The notes beneath the pieces are model-generated. The model had not been told where the DNA came from and searched no databases. It worked only from the letters and a program-made list of their open reading frames with translations. Position numbers and translations under genes: made by a program. A stretch of 64,000 nucleotides of DNA, taken from contig NZ_CP076543.1 in the NCBI RefSeq assembly GCF_030440515.1, positions 372,001 through 436,000 on the forward strand, in the 5' to 3' direction. Of this stretch, positions 31,405 to 40,596 are shown piece by piece. The DNA is from Streptomyces xanthophaeus. GTDB taxonomy: Bacteria; Actinomycetota; Actinomycetes; Streptomycetales; Streptomycetaceae. Numbering within the stretch: position 1 is the first letter of the stretch; every line of letters begins with the position of its first letter.

Positions 31405-33026
31405 CGCGTGCTCCCCGGGCCTGCGACGGGTGCGGACGCGACGGACTCCATCGGCAGGCGGACCGTGAACTCCGCACCCCCGCCCGGGCCCTGCGCGGCG
31501 GTCACCGTACCGCCGTAGCGCTCCGCCACCTGCCGGACCAGCGCGAGGCCGAGGCCGCGGCCCTCGCCCTTGCCGGACCAGCCCCGGCGGAACACGTCCA
31601 CCCCTTCGGGCAGCCCGGGTCCGTTGTCCGCGACCCGCAGCAGCAGCTCGTCCGCCTCGGGCCGGAGCGTCACCGCGATCCGAGCCCCCGCTACGGCGGT
31701 GAGCGCGTCGACCGCGTTGTCGATGAGGTTGCCGAGCACGGTGACCAGGTCCCGGGCCGGCGGCAGCCCGCCCCCTTCGGCGAGGCTGCGGCTGTCGGCG
31801 GTGACGACCAGCTCGACGCCCCGCTCGTGCGCCTGGGCGGCCTTGCCCAGCAGCAGCGCCACCAGCACCGGCTCCCCCACCGCGGTGACCACCTCGTCGG
31901 TGAGGGCCTGGGCGAGTTCCAGCTCGGCGGTGGCGAAGTCGACCGCCTCGTCCGCACGGCCGAGTTCGATGAGCGAGACCACGGTGTGCAGCCGGTTGGC
32001 CGCCTCGTGGGCCTGGGAGCGCAGCGCCTGGGTGAAGCCCCGCTCGTGGTCCAGCTCGCCGGTCAGCGCCTGCAGTTCGGTGTGGTCGCGCAGGGTGACC
32101 ACGGTGCCCCGACGACCGCCGCCCGCGACCGGCGAGCTGTTGACCACCAGCACCCGGTCCGCGGTCAGATGCACCTCGTCCACCCGGGGCCGGTCCGCGA
32201 GCAGGGCCCCGGTGAGCGGGGCCGGCAGACCGAGGTCGGCCACCTGGCTGCCGGTGACCTCGCCCGGCAGACCCAGCAGTTCCCGTCCGGCGTCGTTGAT
32301 CAAGGTGATCCGGCGCTGCCCGTCGAGCATCAGCAGCCCTTCGCGGACGCCGTGCAGAGCCGCCTGGTGGTAGTCGTACATCCGGCTGAGCTCCGCCGCG
32401 TTCATGCCATGAGTGTGACGGCGCAGCCTCGCATTGACGACGTACGTACCCACGCCGCCGAGGGCGAGCGCACCGCCCGCGACCCAGGCGAGGGCCGAGA
32501 GCTGCGTGGCCAGCCGGTCACTGATGGCGCGGACGGTGATCCCCGCGCTGACCAGGCCGATGATCCGGCCCTCGTCCTGGAGCGGGGTGACCACGCGGAT
32601 GGAGGGGCCGAGGGTGCCGGTGTACGTCTCGCTGAAGGTCTCGCCGCGCAGCGCGGGGGCGGTGTTACCCATGAAGGACTCGCCGATCCGGCGCGGGTCG
32701 GGGTGGGTCCAGCGCCGCCCCTCGGGGGACATGATCGTCACGAAGGCCACCCCGGAGTCCGCCCGGACCTGCTCCGCGTAGGGCTGGAGCGCGACGGACG
32801 GGTCGGCCCCGCCCGCCGCTCCCCGTACGGCCTCACGTACGGACGGCGAGTCGGCCACCGCGCGGGCCACGGCCCCGGCCTGGCGCCGGGCGGCCTCCTC
32901 GGCCTGGCCGCGGGCCGTGGCGTACGCGAAGACGGCGCAGCCCGCGACGACCACGGCGACCAGCAGCACCTGCATGGCGAAGAGCTGGCCGGCGAGGCTG
33001 CGCGGGGGGCGGGGGAAGCGGAACAT
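31401..33026 (-). CDS. Sensor histidine kinase of the CitA/DcuS type
   Basis: A 541-residue membrane sensor. Transmembrane helix 1 (about 15-37) and helix 2 (about 175-197) flank an extracellular PASTA-less PDC/PAS-type sensor (about 40-175) containing GPSIRVVTPLQDEGRIIGLVSAG. A cytoplasmic PAS domain follows (about 215-320). The phosphoacceptor is in SQAHEAANRLH (SpoOB-type alpha-helical H box), and the ATP-binding part has GNLIDNAVDA, DNGPGLP and GRGLGLALV. Citrate or C4-dicarboxylates are the usual ligands. ATG 33026 gives a short Arg-rich cytoplasmic leader. The gene is divergent from dctA. Confidence 0.92.
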   Translation of the reverse strand: MFRFPRPPRSLAGQLFAMQVLLVAVVVAGCAVFAYATARGQAEEAARRQAGAVARAVADSPSVREAVRGAAGGADPSVALQPYAEQVRADSGVAFVTIMSPEGRRWTHPDPRRIGESFMGNTAPALRGETFSETYTGTLGPSIRVVTPLQDEGRIIGLVSAGITVRAISDRLATQLSALAWVAGGALALGGVGTYVVNARLRRHTHGMNAAELSRMYDYHQAALHGVREGLLMLDGQRRITLINDAGRELLGLPGEVTGSQVADLGLPAPLTGALLADRPRVDEVHLTADRVLVVNSSPVAGGGRRGTVVTLRDHTELQALTGELDHERGFTQALRSQAHEAANRLHTVVSLIELGRADEAVDFATAELELAQALTDEVVTAVGEPVLVALLLGKAAQAHERGVELVVTADSRSLAEGGGLPPARDLVTVLGNLIDNAVDALTAVAGARIAVTLRPEADELLLRVADNGPGLPEGVDVFRRGWSGKGEGRGLGLALVRQVAERYGGTVTAAQGPGGGAEFTVRLPMESVASAPVAGPGSTR

Positions 33027-33131
33027 GGCGCTCAGTGTGCACCGGGTCGTGAACTCAATGAACGCAAGGGTGACCGGGGTCACAGGCCTGGGCGATGGTC
33101 TCCCCGAACGTAATCACCACCGGGAGGCATC

Positions 33132-34571
33132 GTGGCCGCCAGGCGCGACAGAACGCACTATCTCTACATCGCGGTGATCGGCGCGGTGCTGCTCGGCATC
33201 GCCGTCGGCTTCGCCGCCCCCGGCGTGGCCGTGGAGCTCAAACCGCTGGGCACCGGCTTCGTCAACCTCATCAAGATGATGATCTCGCCCGTGATCTTCT
33301 GCACGATCGTGCTGGGCATCGGATCCGTGCGCAAAGCCGCCAAGGTGGGCGCCGTGGGCGGGCTCGCCCTCGGCTACTTCATGGTCATGTCCACGGTGGC
33401 GCTGGCCATCGGCCTGCTGGTCGGCAACCTGCTGGAGCCCGGCAGCGGGCTGCACCTGACCGAGGCGGCGCGCAGCGCGGGCGAGGCGCAGGCCAAGGCG
33501 GGCGGGGCCGAGAGCACGCCGGAGTTCCTGCTCGGGATCATTCCGACCACGCTGGTGTCCGCCTTCACCGGGGGCGAGGTGCTGCAGACGCTGCTGGTGG
33601 CGCTGCTCTGCGGGTTCGCGCTGCAGGCCATGGGCGCGGCGGGCGAGCCGGTGCTCCGGGGTATCGGGCACATCCAGAAACTGGTGTTCCGGGTACTCGC
33701 GATGATCATGTGGGCGGCTCCGGTGGGCGCCTTCGGGGCGATCGCGGCGGTGGTCGGGGCCACCGGCATCGACGCGCTGAAGTCCCTTGCCGTCATCATG
33801 ATCGGCTTCTATACGACGTGTCTGCTCTTCGTGTTCGTGGTCCTCGGCACACTGCTCCGGGTGTGCACCGGGGTCAGCGTCTTCGCCCTGCTGCGCTATC
33901 TGGGCCGGGAGTTCCTGCTGATCCTCTCGACCTCCTCCTCGGAGTCGGCGCTGCCGCGGCTGATCGCGAAGATGGAGCACCTGGGGGTCTCCCGGCCGGT
34001 CACCGGGATCACCGTGCCGACCGGCTACTCCTTCAACCTGGACGGGACGGCCATCTATCTGACGATGTCCTCGCTCTTCATCGCCGAGGCGATGGGCAAG
34101 CCGCTGGCGCTGGGCGAGCAGATCTCGCTCCTGCTGTTCATGGTCATCGCGTCGAAGGGCGCAGCCGGGGTGACCGGCGCGGGCCTGGCCACCCTCGCCG
34201 GCGGGCTGCAGTCGCACCGGCCGGAACTGGTGGACGGCGTCGGCCTGATCGTGGGCATCGACCGGTTCATGAGCGAGGCCCGGGCCCTGACGAACTTCGC
34301 GGGCAACGCGGTCGCGACGGTGCTCATCGGAACGTGGACGAAGGAGTTCGACCACGCGCGCGCCACCGAAGTCCTCGCGGGACGGCTGCCGTTCGACGAG
34401 AGCACGCTGGTGGACGACGGGCACGGCGCGCAGCAGGGCGCGCCCGCGCAGTCCGCCGGGCTCACCGGGGCTCCCGGGTCCTCCGAGACCTCCGAAGCCT
34501 CCGAAGCCGACGCAGCCCCGCACTCCGTGCCGCAGCCCTCGGCCAACCCCAAGGACGGGGTACCGGTCTAG
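33132..34571 (+). CDS. dctA: C4-dicarboxylate:cation symporter DctA
   Basis: A 479-residue secondary transporter of the DAACS/glutamate-dicarboxylate family. Eight transmembrane helices with re-entrant loops are visible. The serine-rich STSSSESALPRL loop and the NLDGTAIYLTMSS motif in the substrate/cation site are intact. It imports succinate, fumarate and malate. GTG 33132 has GGGAGG at 33122-33127. Beyond the usual C-terminus it carries a hydrophilic, low-complexity tail of about 60 residues (Ser/Glu/Ala/Pro-rich). It is divergent from the CitA/CitB-type two-component system, which probably activates it. A 15-bp hairpin follows. Confidence 0.93.
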   Translation: MAARRDRTHYLYIAVIGAVLLGIAVGFAAPGVAVELKPLGTGFVNLIKMMISPVIFCTIVLGIGSVRKAAKVGAVGGLALGYFMVMSTVALAIGLLVGNLLEPGSGLHLTEAARSAGEAQAKAGGAESTPEFLLGIIPTTLVSAFTGGEVLQTLLVALLCGFALQAMGAAGEPVLRGIGHIQKLVFRVLAMIMWAAPVGAFGAIAAVVGATGIDALKSLAVIMIGFYTTCLLFVFVVLGTLLRVCTGVSVFALLRYLGREFLLILSTSSSESALPRLIAKMEHLGVSRPVTGITVPTGYSFNLDGTAIYLTMSSLFIAEAMGKPLALGEQISLLLFMVIASKGAAGVTGAGLATLAGGLQSHRPELVDGVGLIVGIDRFMSEARALTNFAGNAVATVLIGTWTKEFDHARATEVLAGRLPFDESTLVDDGHGAQQGAPAQSAGLTGAPGSSETSEASEADAAPHSVPQPSANPKDGVPV

Positions 34572-34584
34572 CCGGTACGCCCCC

Positions 34585-34637
34585 GCGGGCCGACCGGGCA
34601 GGGCTCGCCCCCACGGTGCCCAGCCCGGTCGGCCCGC
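34585..34637 (+). terminator. Terminator hairpin after dctA
   Basis: A perfect 15-bp inverted repeat (34585-34599 with 34623-34637, GCGGGCCGACCGGGC arm) encloses 23 bases and begins 14 bases after the dctA stop. Confidence 0.75.
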
Positions 34638-34797
34638 CGCATTCTCCGTACTTGCACCCATAGTCGGGATTCGGCCACCGATAACCGAACCTCCAGGCTG
34701 TAAAAGGTACTTCCGTAACAGGCTGTGTGCATGACATCTTGCGTCCACCACTTGTTTCGTTCGACCCGGCCTGACCACCGGGTCTTCGGAGGACGCA

Positions 34798-36612
34798 TTG
34801 ATACCCCACATATCCAGCCGACCTCGACGTACCCTCGTGCTGGCCGCCACGCTCGGCGCGGCACTCGCTTTCGGGGCCCCCGCCGCGCTCGCCGGCACCG
34901 CCCCCGTCTCGCCCGACGGCTCCTCGGCCCTCGCCCCCGCGGCGGCCGCCCCCAAGGCTGCGGCCCCGACTTCCCAGAGTGCGACCTGGGTTGCCGGTAC
35001 CCGTGCCTACCTCGTGATCACCGCTCCCGGTGACACCACGGCGGTACGGGGCGCCGTGACCGCCAACGGCGGCACGGTGTTCCAGTACTACGACGCGATC
35101 GGCGTGATCGTCGCCCACTCCGCGTCCGGTACCTTCGCCACCACCATGCGCGGTGTCAGCGGCGTCCAGCAGGTCGGCGCCACCCGCACCTCGGACGTGC
35201 CGGCGGACGCCTACAACCCGGCGCTTCCCGCCAACCCGGCGCAGGCCACGACGCCTTCGGGCGAGCCGGTCCGCGCCGACATGACGCAGATCAAGGCCGA
35301 CCAGGCCTGGGCCGTCACCACCGGTTCCGCCTCCGTCAAGGTCGGCATCCTGGACACCGGTGTGGACGACCAGCACCAGGACCTGGCCCCGAACTTCAAC
35401 GCGGCGGACTCCGCGTCCTGCGCCTACGGAAAGCCGGACACCCGTACGGGCGCCTGGCGGGACGTCGGCACCCACGGCACGCACGTGGCCGGTACGGTCG
35501 CGGCCGCCAAGAACGGCAAGGGCGTCATCGGCGTGGCCCCGGGCGTGAAGATCTCCTCGGTGCGCATCGCCGAGCCGGGCTCCTCGCTCTTCTTCGCCGA
35601 GAACACCGTCTGCGGCTTCATGTGGGCCGGTGACCACGGCTTCAAGGTCACCAACAACAGCTACTACACGGACCCGTGGCAGTTCAACTGCCCGGACAAC
35701 GCCGACCAGGCGGCGATCATCGAGGGCGTCAAGCGCGCCCAGGAGTACGCGGAGGGCAAGGGCTCGCTGCAGGTCGCAGCGGCCGGCAACTCCAACATCG
35801 ACCTGGCCAACAAGACGACCGACACCGAGTCCCCGAACGACTCGACGCCGGTCACCCGCACCATCACCAACGCCTGCCTGGACATCCCGACCGAGCTCCC
35901 GGGCGTGGTCACGGTCTCGGCGATGGGCACCACCGCGAAGGCCTCGTACTCCAACTACGGCCTGAACGTCGTCGACGTGACGGCTCCCGGCGGCGACGCC
36001 GTCGGCATCTACAGCACCCAGCCGGGCGGCAAGTACGGCACCATGAGCGGCACGTCGATGGCGTCCCCGCACGTCACCGGTGTGGCGGCCCTGCTGGCCA
36101 GCACCAACCCGGGCATCACCCCGGCGCAGCTGCGCGACAAGCTGGCCACCCAGGCGGGCGACGTCGCCTGCCCGTCGGACAGCCGCTGCAAGGGCACCAC
36201 GGCGAAGAACGGCTTCTTCGGCGAGGGCCAGGTCGACGCGCTGAAGGCCGTCGGCAGCACCCCGCCGCCCGGCAAGTACTTCGAGAACACCGGTGACGTC
36301 GCCATCGGCGACAACACCACGGTGGAGAGCCCGATCACCGTCAGCGGTGTCACCGGCAACGCCCCGGCCACCCTCAAGGTGGGCGTGAACATCGTGCACA
36401 CCTACATCGGTGACCTGAAGGTCGACCTGGTCGCGCCGGACGGCACCGTCTACACCGTGCACAACCGCGCCGGCGGCAGCACCGACAACATCAACCAGGT
36501 CTACACCGTGAACGCCTCCTCCGAGGTCGCGAACGGCACCTGGAAGCTGCGGGTCAACGACAACGCCGGCGGCGACACCGGCAAGGTCGACTCCTGGAAC
36601 CTGACCTTCTGA
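34798..36612 (+). CDS. Secreted subtilisin-like serine protease (S8) with P domain
   Basis: A 604-residue exported protease. A signal peptide (residues 1-33), an I9-like propeptide region (about 62-135) and the S8 domain (about 165-480) are seen. Catalytic D186 (VGILDTGVD), H226 (GTHGTHVAG) and S420 (GTSMASPH) and oxyanion N331 (AAGNSN) are intact. A proprotein-convertase P domain fills about 495-604 (HTYIGDLKVDLVAPDG, TWKLRVNDNAGGDTG). It degrades extracellular protein. The start is TTG 34798 with GGAGGA at 34787-34792; no ATG or GTG fits. The 226-bp upstream region after the dctA terminator should contain its promoter. Confidence 0.94.
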   Translation: MIPHISSRPRRTLVLAATLGAALAFGAPAALAGTAPVSPDGSSALAPAAAAPKAAAPTSQSATWVAGTRAYLVITAPGDTTAVRGAVTANGGTVFQYYDAIGVIVAHSASGTFATTMRGVSGVQQVGATRTSDVPADAYNPALPANPAQATTPSGEPVRADMTQIKADQAWAVTTGSASVKVGILDTGVDDQHQDLAPNFNAADSASCAYGKPDTRTGAWRDVGTHGTHVAGTVAAAKNGKGVIGVAPGVKISSVRIAEPGSSLFFAENTVCGFMWAGDHGFKVTNNSYYTDPWQFNCPDNADQAAIIEGVKRAQEYAEGKGSLQVAAAGNSNIDLANKTTDTESPNDSTPVTRTITNACLDIPTELPGVVTVSAMGTTAKASYSNYGLNVVDVTAPGGDAVGIYSTQPGGKYGTMSGTSMASPHVTGVAALLASTNPGITPAQLRDKLATQAGDVACPSDSRCKGTTAKNGFFGEGQVDALKAVGSTPPPGKYFENTGDVAIGDNTTVESPITVSGVTGNAPATLKVGVNIVHTYIGDLKVDLVAPDGTVYTVHNRAGGSTDNINQVYTVNASSEVANGTWKLRVNDNAGGDTGKVDSWNLTF

Positions 36613-36637
36613 CAGGTCCTCCGGACGTCACGTTCCA

Positions 36638-38032
36638 CTAGCGCTGGAGCACGTCGGCGAGCCAGTCGAAGACGACGTCGCAGTGCTGCTGCGGGGCCAT
36701 CGGGGAGCAGTGCAACTGCGCCCCGGTGGCCTCCGTCAGTTTCACGTACTCGCGGCGCGTGCGCAGGAGGTCGTACATCTGCTGCGGCTGGCCCGGGTAG
36801 AACAGCTCGAAGTCGTAGTCCAGGACGAGCGTCGGGGCCTTGATCCTCCCGACCACCTTGGTGACGTCGAGGCCCATGGCCACCTGCGCCGGGGTCCAGA
36901 GGTCCGTGAGCACGACGCCCTCGCGGGCCTGGCGCAGTGCCTGCCGGTCGAAGATCTCGAAACGCTTCTTGACGGTGAAGGCGAGCTCCGGCGTCAGCTC
37001 CGGGACGACCTCCTCGTTCCAGACCCGGTTGGTCTCCTCCTTGTCGGGCGTGACGACGGCGCGCAGCTCCGCGTCGAATCCCAGCCAGGGGCTGACGCAG
37101 CCCGGCTGGCAGGCGACGGCGGCGAGCCGGTGCTCGAAGGCGGCGGCGCGGGCGACCAGGTTGCCGCCCATGCTCAGGCCGGTGAGCGCGATCCGGCCGC
37201 TGTCCACGTCCTTGCGGCGCTCCAGCCAGTCGACGATCGGGCCGACCACCTTCTCCCAGCGGGTGGTGAAGGGGATCTCCTCCACGAACAGGAGCTGCCC
37301 CTGGCCGGGTCCGTCGTAGACGAGGGCGTTCCACCCCCGGCCGAGGGCGGCGGCCACGCCGTAGGTCCACATGTCGAGGTTCTGGCCGTCGCTGCCGTTG
37401 GTCAGGATCACGGTGGGGCGCGGTTCCGCGGGACCGTCCGGGCGGAAGAACCAGACCGGCAGGTGGGTCCTGCCGTACGGGACCTTCGCGCGGACGGCGG
37501 CCGGTGAGCAGAGCCTGGCGAAGGTGTCCCAGGCCCCCCGCCCTGCCAGGTAGACCGCCTCCTCGTCACCGGGGTGGTCGGTGCCGAGCACGTAGAACAG
37601 CGCCTGCGCGTAGTACTGGGCGGCGCGCAGGGACCGGAAGCGGCGGGTCTGCGAGGGAGCGTCGTGGCCGTGGCGGCCGGCGGCCGGGGGCGCGGCGAGC
37701 CGGTCCCCCCAGGCGCGGAAGGTGTCGCTGAACGTCTGCTCGGACAGACCGGCCGCGTTGATGGCGTTGACCGCGGTCAGCACCTCGCCCACCTCGGAGG
37801 CACGCATGCCGGCCGCGCCGAGTGCGAGCAGGCCCGCGAAGTTGAAGCCGGGATCGTCGAAGAGCTTCATCGCTCCGGGGGTGGGATCCACCGCCTTGGC
37901 GGACGGCTTGGGCACGGCGGCCGCGGTGCGGGCCCCGCCCCCGACGGCGAGCGCCCCGGCCCCCGCGGCGAGCCCGGTCAGGGCCGCGCGGCGGGTGAGT
38001 GCGCAGGGCTGGTGCGGTGTGCGAGCGGTCAT
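36638..38032 (-). CDS. Alpha/beta hydrolase with Tat-like signal peptide
   Basis: A 464-residue hydrolase. TRRAALTGLAAGAGALAVGGG (twin-arginine, hydrophobic core) suggests export. The catalytic domain has the oxyanion strand TVILTNGSDGQNLDMW, nucleophile elbow LTGLSMGGNLVARAA (Ser of GLSMGG), acid in VLDYDFELF and base His in PQQHCDVVFDWL. The arrangement, with a long N-terminal helical cap, resembles the FrsA/2,6-dihydroxypseudooxynicotine-hydrolase group of C-C or ester hydrolases. The substrate is unknown. ATG 38032 precedes the Tat motif. It converges on the subtilase gene, 25 bases apart. Confidence 0.83.
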   Translation of the reverse strand: MTARTPHQPCALTRRAALTGLAAGAGALAVGGGARTAAAVPKPSAKAVDPTPGAMKLFDDPGFNFAGLLALGAAGMRASEVGEVLTAVNAINAAGLSEQTFSDTFRAWGDRLAAPPAAGRHGHDAPSQTRRFRSLRAAQYYAQALFYVLGTDHPGDEEAVYLAGRGAWDTFARLCSPAAVRAKVPYGRTHLPVWFFRPDGPAEPRPTVILTNGSDGQNLDMWTYGVAAALGRGWNALVYDGPGQGQLLFVEEIPFTTRWEKVVGPIVDWLERRKDVDSGRIALTGLSMGGNLVARAAAFEHRLAAVACQPGCVSPWLGFDAELRAVVTPDKEETNRVWNEEVVPELTPELAFTVKKRFEIFDRQALRQAREGVVLTDLWTPAQVAMGLDVTKVVGRIKAPTLVLDYDFELFYPGQPQQMYDLLRTRREYVKLTEATGAQLHCSPMAPQQHCDVVFDWLADVLQR

Positions 38033-38117
38033 GCAGCGGACCGTACGCCGCGCCCCCTGCGGGTCGGGGCGCGGCGCGCCCTCCCTTGCTCCGAACGGCG
38101 GCGCGCCGCTGGGGCCG

Positions 38118-38801
38118 TCAGCCGGTGCGGCGCCCGGCCCGCAGCACGCAGTCGCCGCAGAGCCCGCCTCCGGGGACCTGGTAGTAGAGGCAGCAGCTGC
38201 GCCGTACGAACGCCACCCCGAGCCCCTCCTCATGGATGAAGGTGCCGGTGCCCGCCAGCGCTCCGCCGTCGCCGAGCAGGGCGCCCGCCAGCTCCACGGC
38301 CGCGCCTCCCGGCACCCGGTCCATGAGCACGCGCAGCGCCCCGACGAGCCCGGACGCCGCGTTCCCTCGCAGGACCTTCGGCGAGACCCCGTAGCGCTCG
38401 CGCAGGGCCTCGTCGAGCACGGCCAGGTTCGCCAGGACGTTCTCCCCGAGTTCCCCGGCCGGCAGGCCGGGAGCGGGCTCGGGCAGCCACAGCTGGAGCG
38501 ATCCCGCGTCCGGCAGCCGCCACCACACCCGGTCGGCGGCCAGGTCCGGCACCCGGCCCGCCAGCGCCGCGCACCCGAGCCCCAGCGACCAGAGCCGCGA
38601 GACGATCCCAAACTGCGCGGTCGAGGCGGCCACCCGGCCCGGCCCGGTGCCGATCCGCCGGCCCACCTCGGCCACGTACGGCCCGAGCTGCTCCCCGTAC
38701 AGCGCGGTGAGCGGCCGGAAGCCGGGGCCGGGCGGTTCCTTCCCGCAGGGGACGGTGAAGAAGGGCCCTACGGCGGCCAGTCGCCGCAGTACGTCGTCCA
38801 T
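38118..38801 (-). CDS. FhuF-like (2Fe-2S) protein
   Basis: A 227-residue protein. The C-terminus SCCLYYQVPGGGLCGDCVL carries the CCx(n)CxxC cluster ligands of FhuF/ferric-siderophore-reductase C-terminal domains, and the preceding part fits the FhuF fold (RLWSLGLGCAALAGRVP; a GNAASGLVGALRVL helix). FhuF proteins reduce ferric siderophores in the cytosol. No siderophore gene is adjacent, so the cognate siderophore is unknown. ATG 38801 was accepted; no strong ribosome site was noted. Confidence 0.85.
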   Translation of the reverse strand: MDDVLRRLAAVGPFFTVPCGKEPPGPGFRPLTALYGEQLGPYVAEVGRRIGTGPGRVAASTAQFGIVSRLWSLGLGCAALAGRVPDLAADRVWWRLPDAGSLQLWLPEPAPGLPAGELGENVLANLAVLDEALRERYGVSPKVLRGNAASGLVGALRVLMDRVPGGAAVELAGALLGDGGALAGTGTFIHEEGLGVAFVRRSCCLYYQVPGGGLCGDCVLRAGRRTG

Positions 38802-38834
38802 ACCCGAAATGATCTCAGCGGCTCGGGACCAGGG

Positions 38835-39245
38835 TCAGGCCGGGTCCGGGGTAGCCCCTTCGAGGACCTCCAGGTAGTGCGGGTTGAGCATGATGCCCAG
38901 CACATTTCCGAAGGGGTCGGTGACGGCCGCGGTGACGAAGCCGCCGTCTCCGTGGGCGGTCACCGGCTGGTACTCCGTCGCCCCCAGGTCCAGGAGCCGC
39001 GCGTGGACCGCGGGGAGATCGTCGACGGCCCAGTAGGCCACCGCGCCGCCCGGGTCCTTCGCCGCGCCCGGCGGGGCGTGGCGGCGGTCGACGATGCCCA
39101 GCTCGTGCTGGTAGTCGCCGATCCGGAACTCGGCGTAACCGGGCCGCTCGAAGTACGGGGCGATCCCGAGGAGCTCGGAGTACCAGGCCTTCGCGGCCTC
39201 CAGGTCGTCGGCCCAGAAGTTGATCGTCGCAAACCCTCGCAGCAT
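38835..39245 (-). CDS. VOC family protein
   Basis: A 136-residue VOC protein. ATINFWADDLEAAKAWYSELLGI is the first strand-helix unit, YQHELGIVDRRH the mid strand and TDPFGNVLGIMLNPH the closing strand. A His and a Glu in the usual metal-site positions are present. ATG 39245 has GGAGG upstream (minus strand). The family includes many small antibiotic-binding or detoxifying proteins; no function can be assigned. It is the fourth VOC gene in this window. Confidence 0.87.
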   Translation of the reverse strand: MLRGFATINFWADDLEAAKAWYSELLGIAPYFERPGYAEFRIGDYQHELGIVDRRHAPPGAAKDPGGAVAYWAVDDLPAVHARLLDLGATEYQPVTAHGDGGFVTAAVTDPFGNVLGIMLNPHYLEVLEGATPDPA

Positions 39246-39735
39246 GAACACCCTCCTCGGCGGACACAGGCATCGCTGCGACTCTACGGCGGCCCCCGCG
39301 GGGGCCGTAGCAGACCCGGGTGGCGCAGTCGTACCTCCCCCGTGGTGCGACCGCTCACGGACACACCGCCGACGACCATGTGTTCGACGTCCGGGCGGGG
39401 CGCCGGACCGGCGGGGCCGCATCCGCGATCCGCGAACGGGGCCTCGCTCGGGATCACCCGACTCTATGCGCATCCTCGCAGGTCAGGCGGGTCCGCGCGG
39501 CGATCGGCGGCCATCGGCGCGGCCGTCTGGGGGGCCCATGCCGTGCGCGTGAAGGGATGTCCGTGGATCGTGATTACGGGTGCTCCGAGGCGGGGACCCA
39601 AGTGCTCAGAAATCGGTGTCACGCCATTGCCAAATTGGGGGTTCATGAGAGGACTTTAAGGAGCTACATTGAGCCACTCGCGTTCACCTGACAGCCGGTT
39701 GCCTTTCACTCGTGTTTTGCACGGGGGGCGACGTC
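39246..39735. other. Non-coding 490-bp region
   Basis: No frame here has protein-like composition. A Shine-Dalgarno-like AGGAG (39659-39663) precedes TTG 39669, but the frame runs antisense in composition through the acetyltransferase gene and is discarded. The A/T-richer stretch 39605-39670 is the best candidate for the acetyltransferase promoter and leader. Confidence 0.5.
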
Positions 39736-40473
39736 ATGGACGCAGACTGTGCAACCACCCCACCGCCCAGAAGGACCGAAGGCTCCGTGCCCGTACCCGT
39801 ACACCTCGCGGGCCGCACCGTGCGGCTCGAGCCCCTCGCCCCCCACCACACCGAGGCTCTGGCCGTGGCCGGGGCCGAGGATCGTACGACTTACGCCTTC
39901 ACTCCCGTGCCCCACGGTGTGCAGGCGTCACACGAGTACATCGAACGTGCCCTCGCCGATCAGGCAGCGGGTCGATCGCTCCCGTTCGCGGTGGTCAGAG
40001 CCACCGACGGGCGGGTCGTCGGTTCGACCCGGTTCCTGGAACTCGACTACTGGCAGGGGCCTCTGATCTGGCCCGCCGTGCCAGGAGTCCCGTTCGGCGA
40101 TCCGGCGACGGCGATCCCCGATGCCGCCGAGATCGGCAATACCTGGCTGTCCCCGGGCGCCCAGGGAACCGGCATCAACACCGAGGCGAAGCTGCTCATG
40201 CTCCGCCATGCCTTCGAGACCTGGGGGGTACGGCGTATCTCGCTGCGCGCTGATGCGCGCAACGGCCGTTCGAGAGCCGCCATGGAACGTCTGGGCTTCA
40301 CCTGCGAGGGGGTCCGCCGGGCCCATTCGCGGGGACTGGACGGCGCCGTCCGCAGTACCGCCTTCTACTCGATCCTCGACGAGGAGTGGCCGACCGTGCG
40401 GTCGATCATCGAGCTGAGGCTGTCGGCGGGCGCGCAGCGCAAGCGGCGCCGCAAGACCCTGATCCCCGCGTAA
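39736..40473 (+). CDS. GNAT-family N-acetyltransferase (RimJ/RimL type)
   Basis: A 245-residue acetyltransferase. LAGRTVRLEPLAPHHTEAL opens the fold, VVRATDGRVVGSTRFLEL is the central strand pair and NTWLSPGAQGTGINTEAKLLMLRHAFE forms the acetyl-CoA pyrophosphate loop. RISLRADARNGRSRAAMERLGF closes the domain. A basic C-terminus (RKRRRKTLIP) follows. Substrates of this branch are amino groups of proteins, antibiotics or amino acids; none can be named. ATG 39736 has a G-rich ribosome site at 39723-39728. GTG 39712 in frame is an alternative start. Confidence 0.87.
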   Translation: MDADCATTPPPRRTEGSVPVPVHLAGRTVRLEPLAPHHTEALAVAGAEDRTTYAFTPVPHGVQASHEYIERALADQAAGRSLPFAVVRATDGRVVGSTRFLELDYWQGPLIWPAVPGVPFGDPATAIPDAAEIGNTWLSPGAQGTGINTEAKLLMLRHAFETWGVRRISLRADARNGRSRAAMERLGFTCEGVRRAHSRGLDGAVRSTAFYSILDEEWPTVRSIIELRLSAGAQRKRRRKTLIPA

Positions 40474-40541
40474 CCGCCCCGGCCGGACGGAAAAGCGGAA
40501 AAACGGTCCTGCCCCGGCGCTCGACCCGACCCCCGACCAGA

Positions 40542-40596
40542 CCCTCGCCCCGGCCCTCGCCGCTGCCTCCTCAGCCGAGGAAGGCCGGGGCGAGGG
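40542..40596. terminator. Hairpin between convergent genes
   Basis: A perfect 14-bp inverted repeat (40542-40555 with 40583-40596) with a 27-base loop. It overlaps the last codons of the minus-strand propeller gene and could terminate both convergent transcripts. Confidence 0.5.

Noticed and set aside
39669..40253. TTG-started frame with a Shine-Dalgarno-like AGGAG
   Set aside because: It runs out of frame through the acetyltransferase gene and its product is Arg/Pro-rich without motifs.
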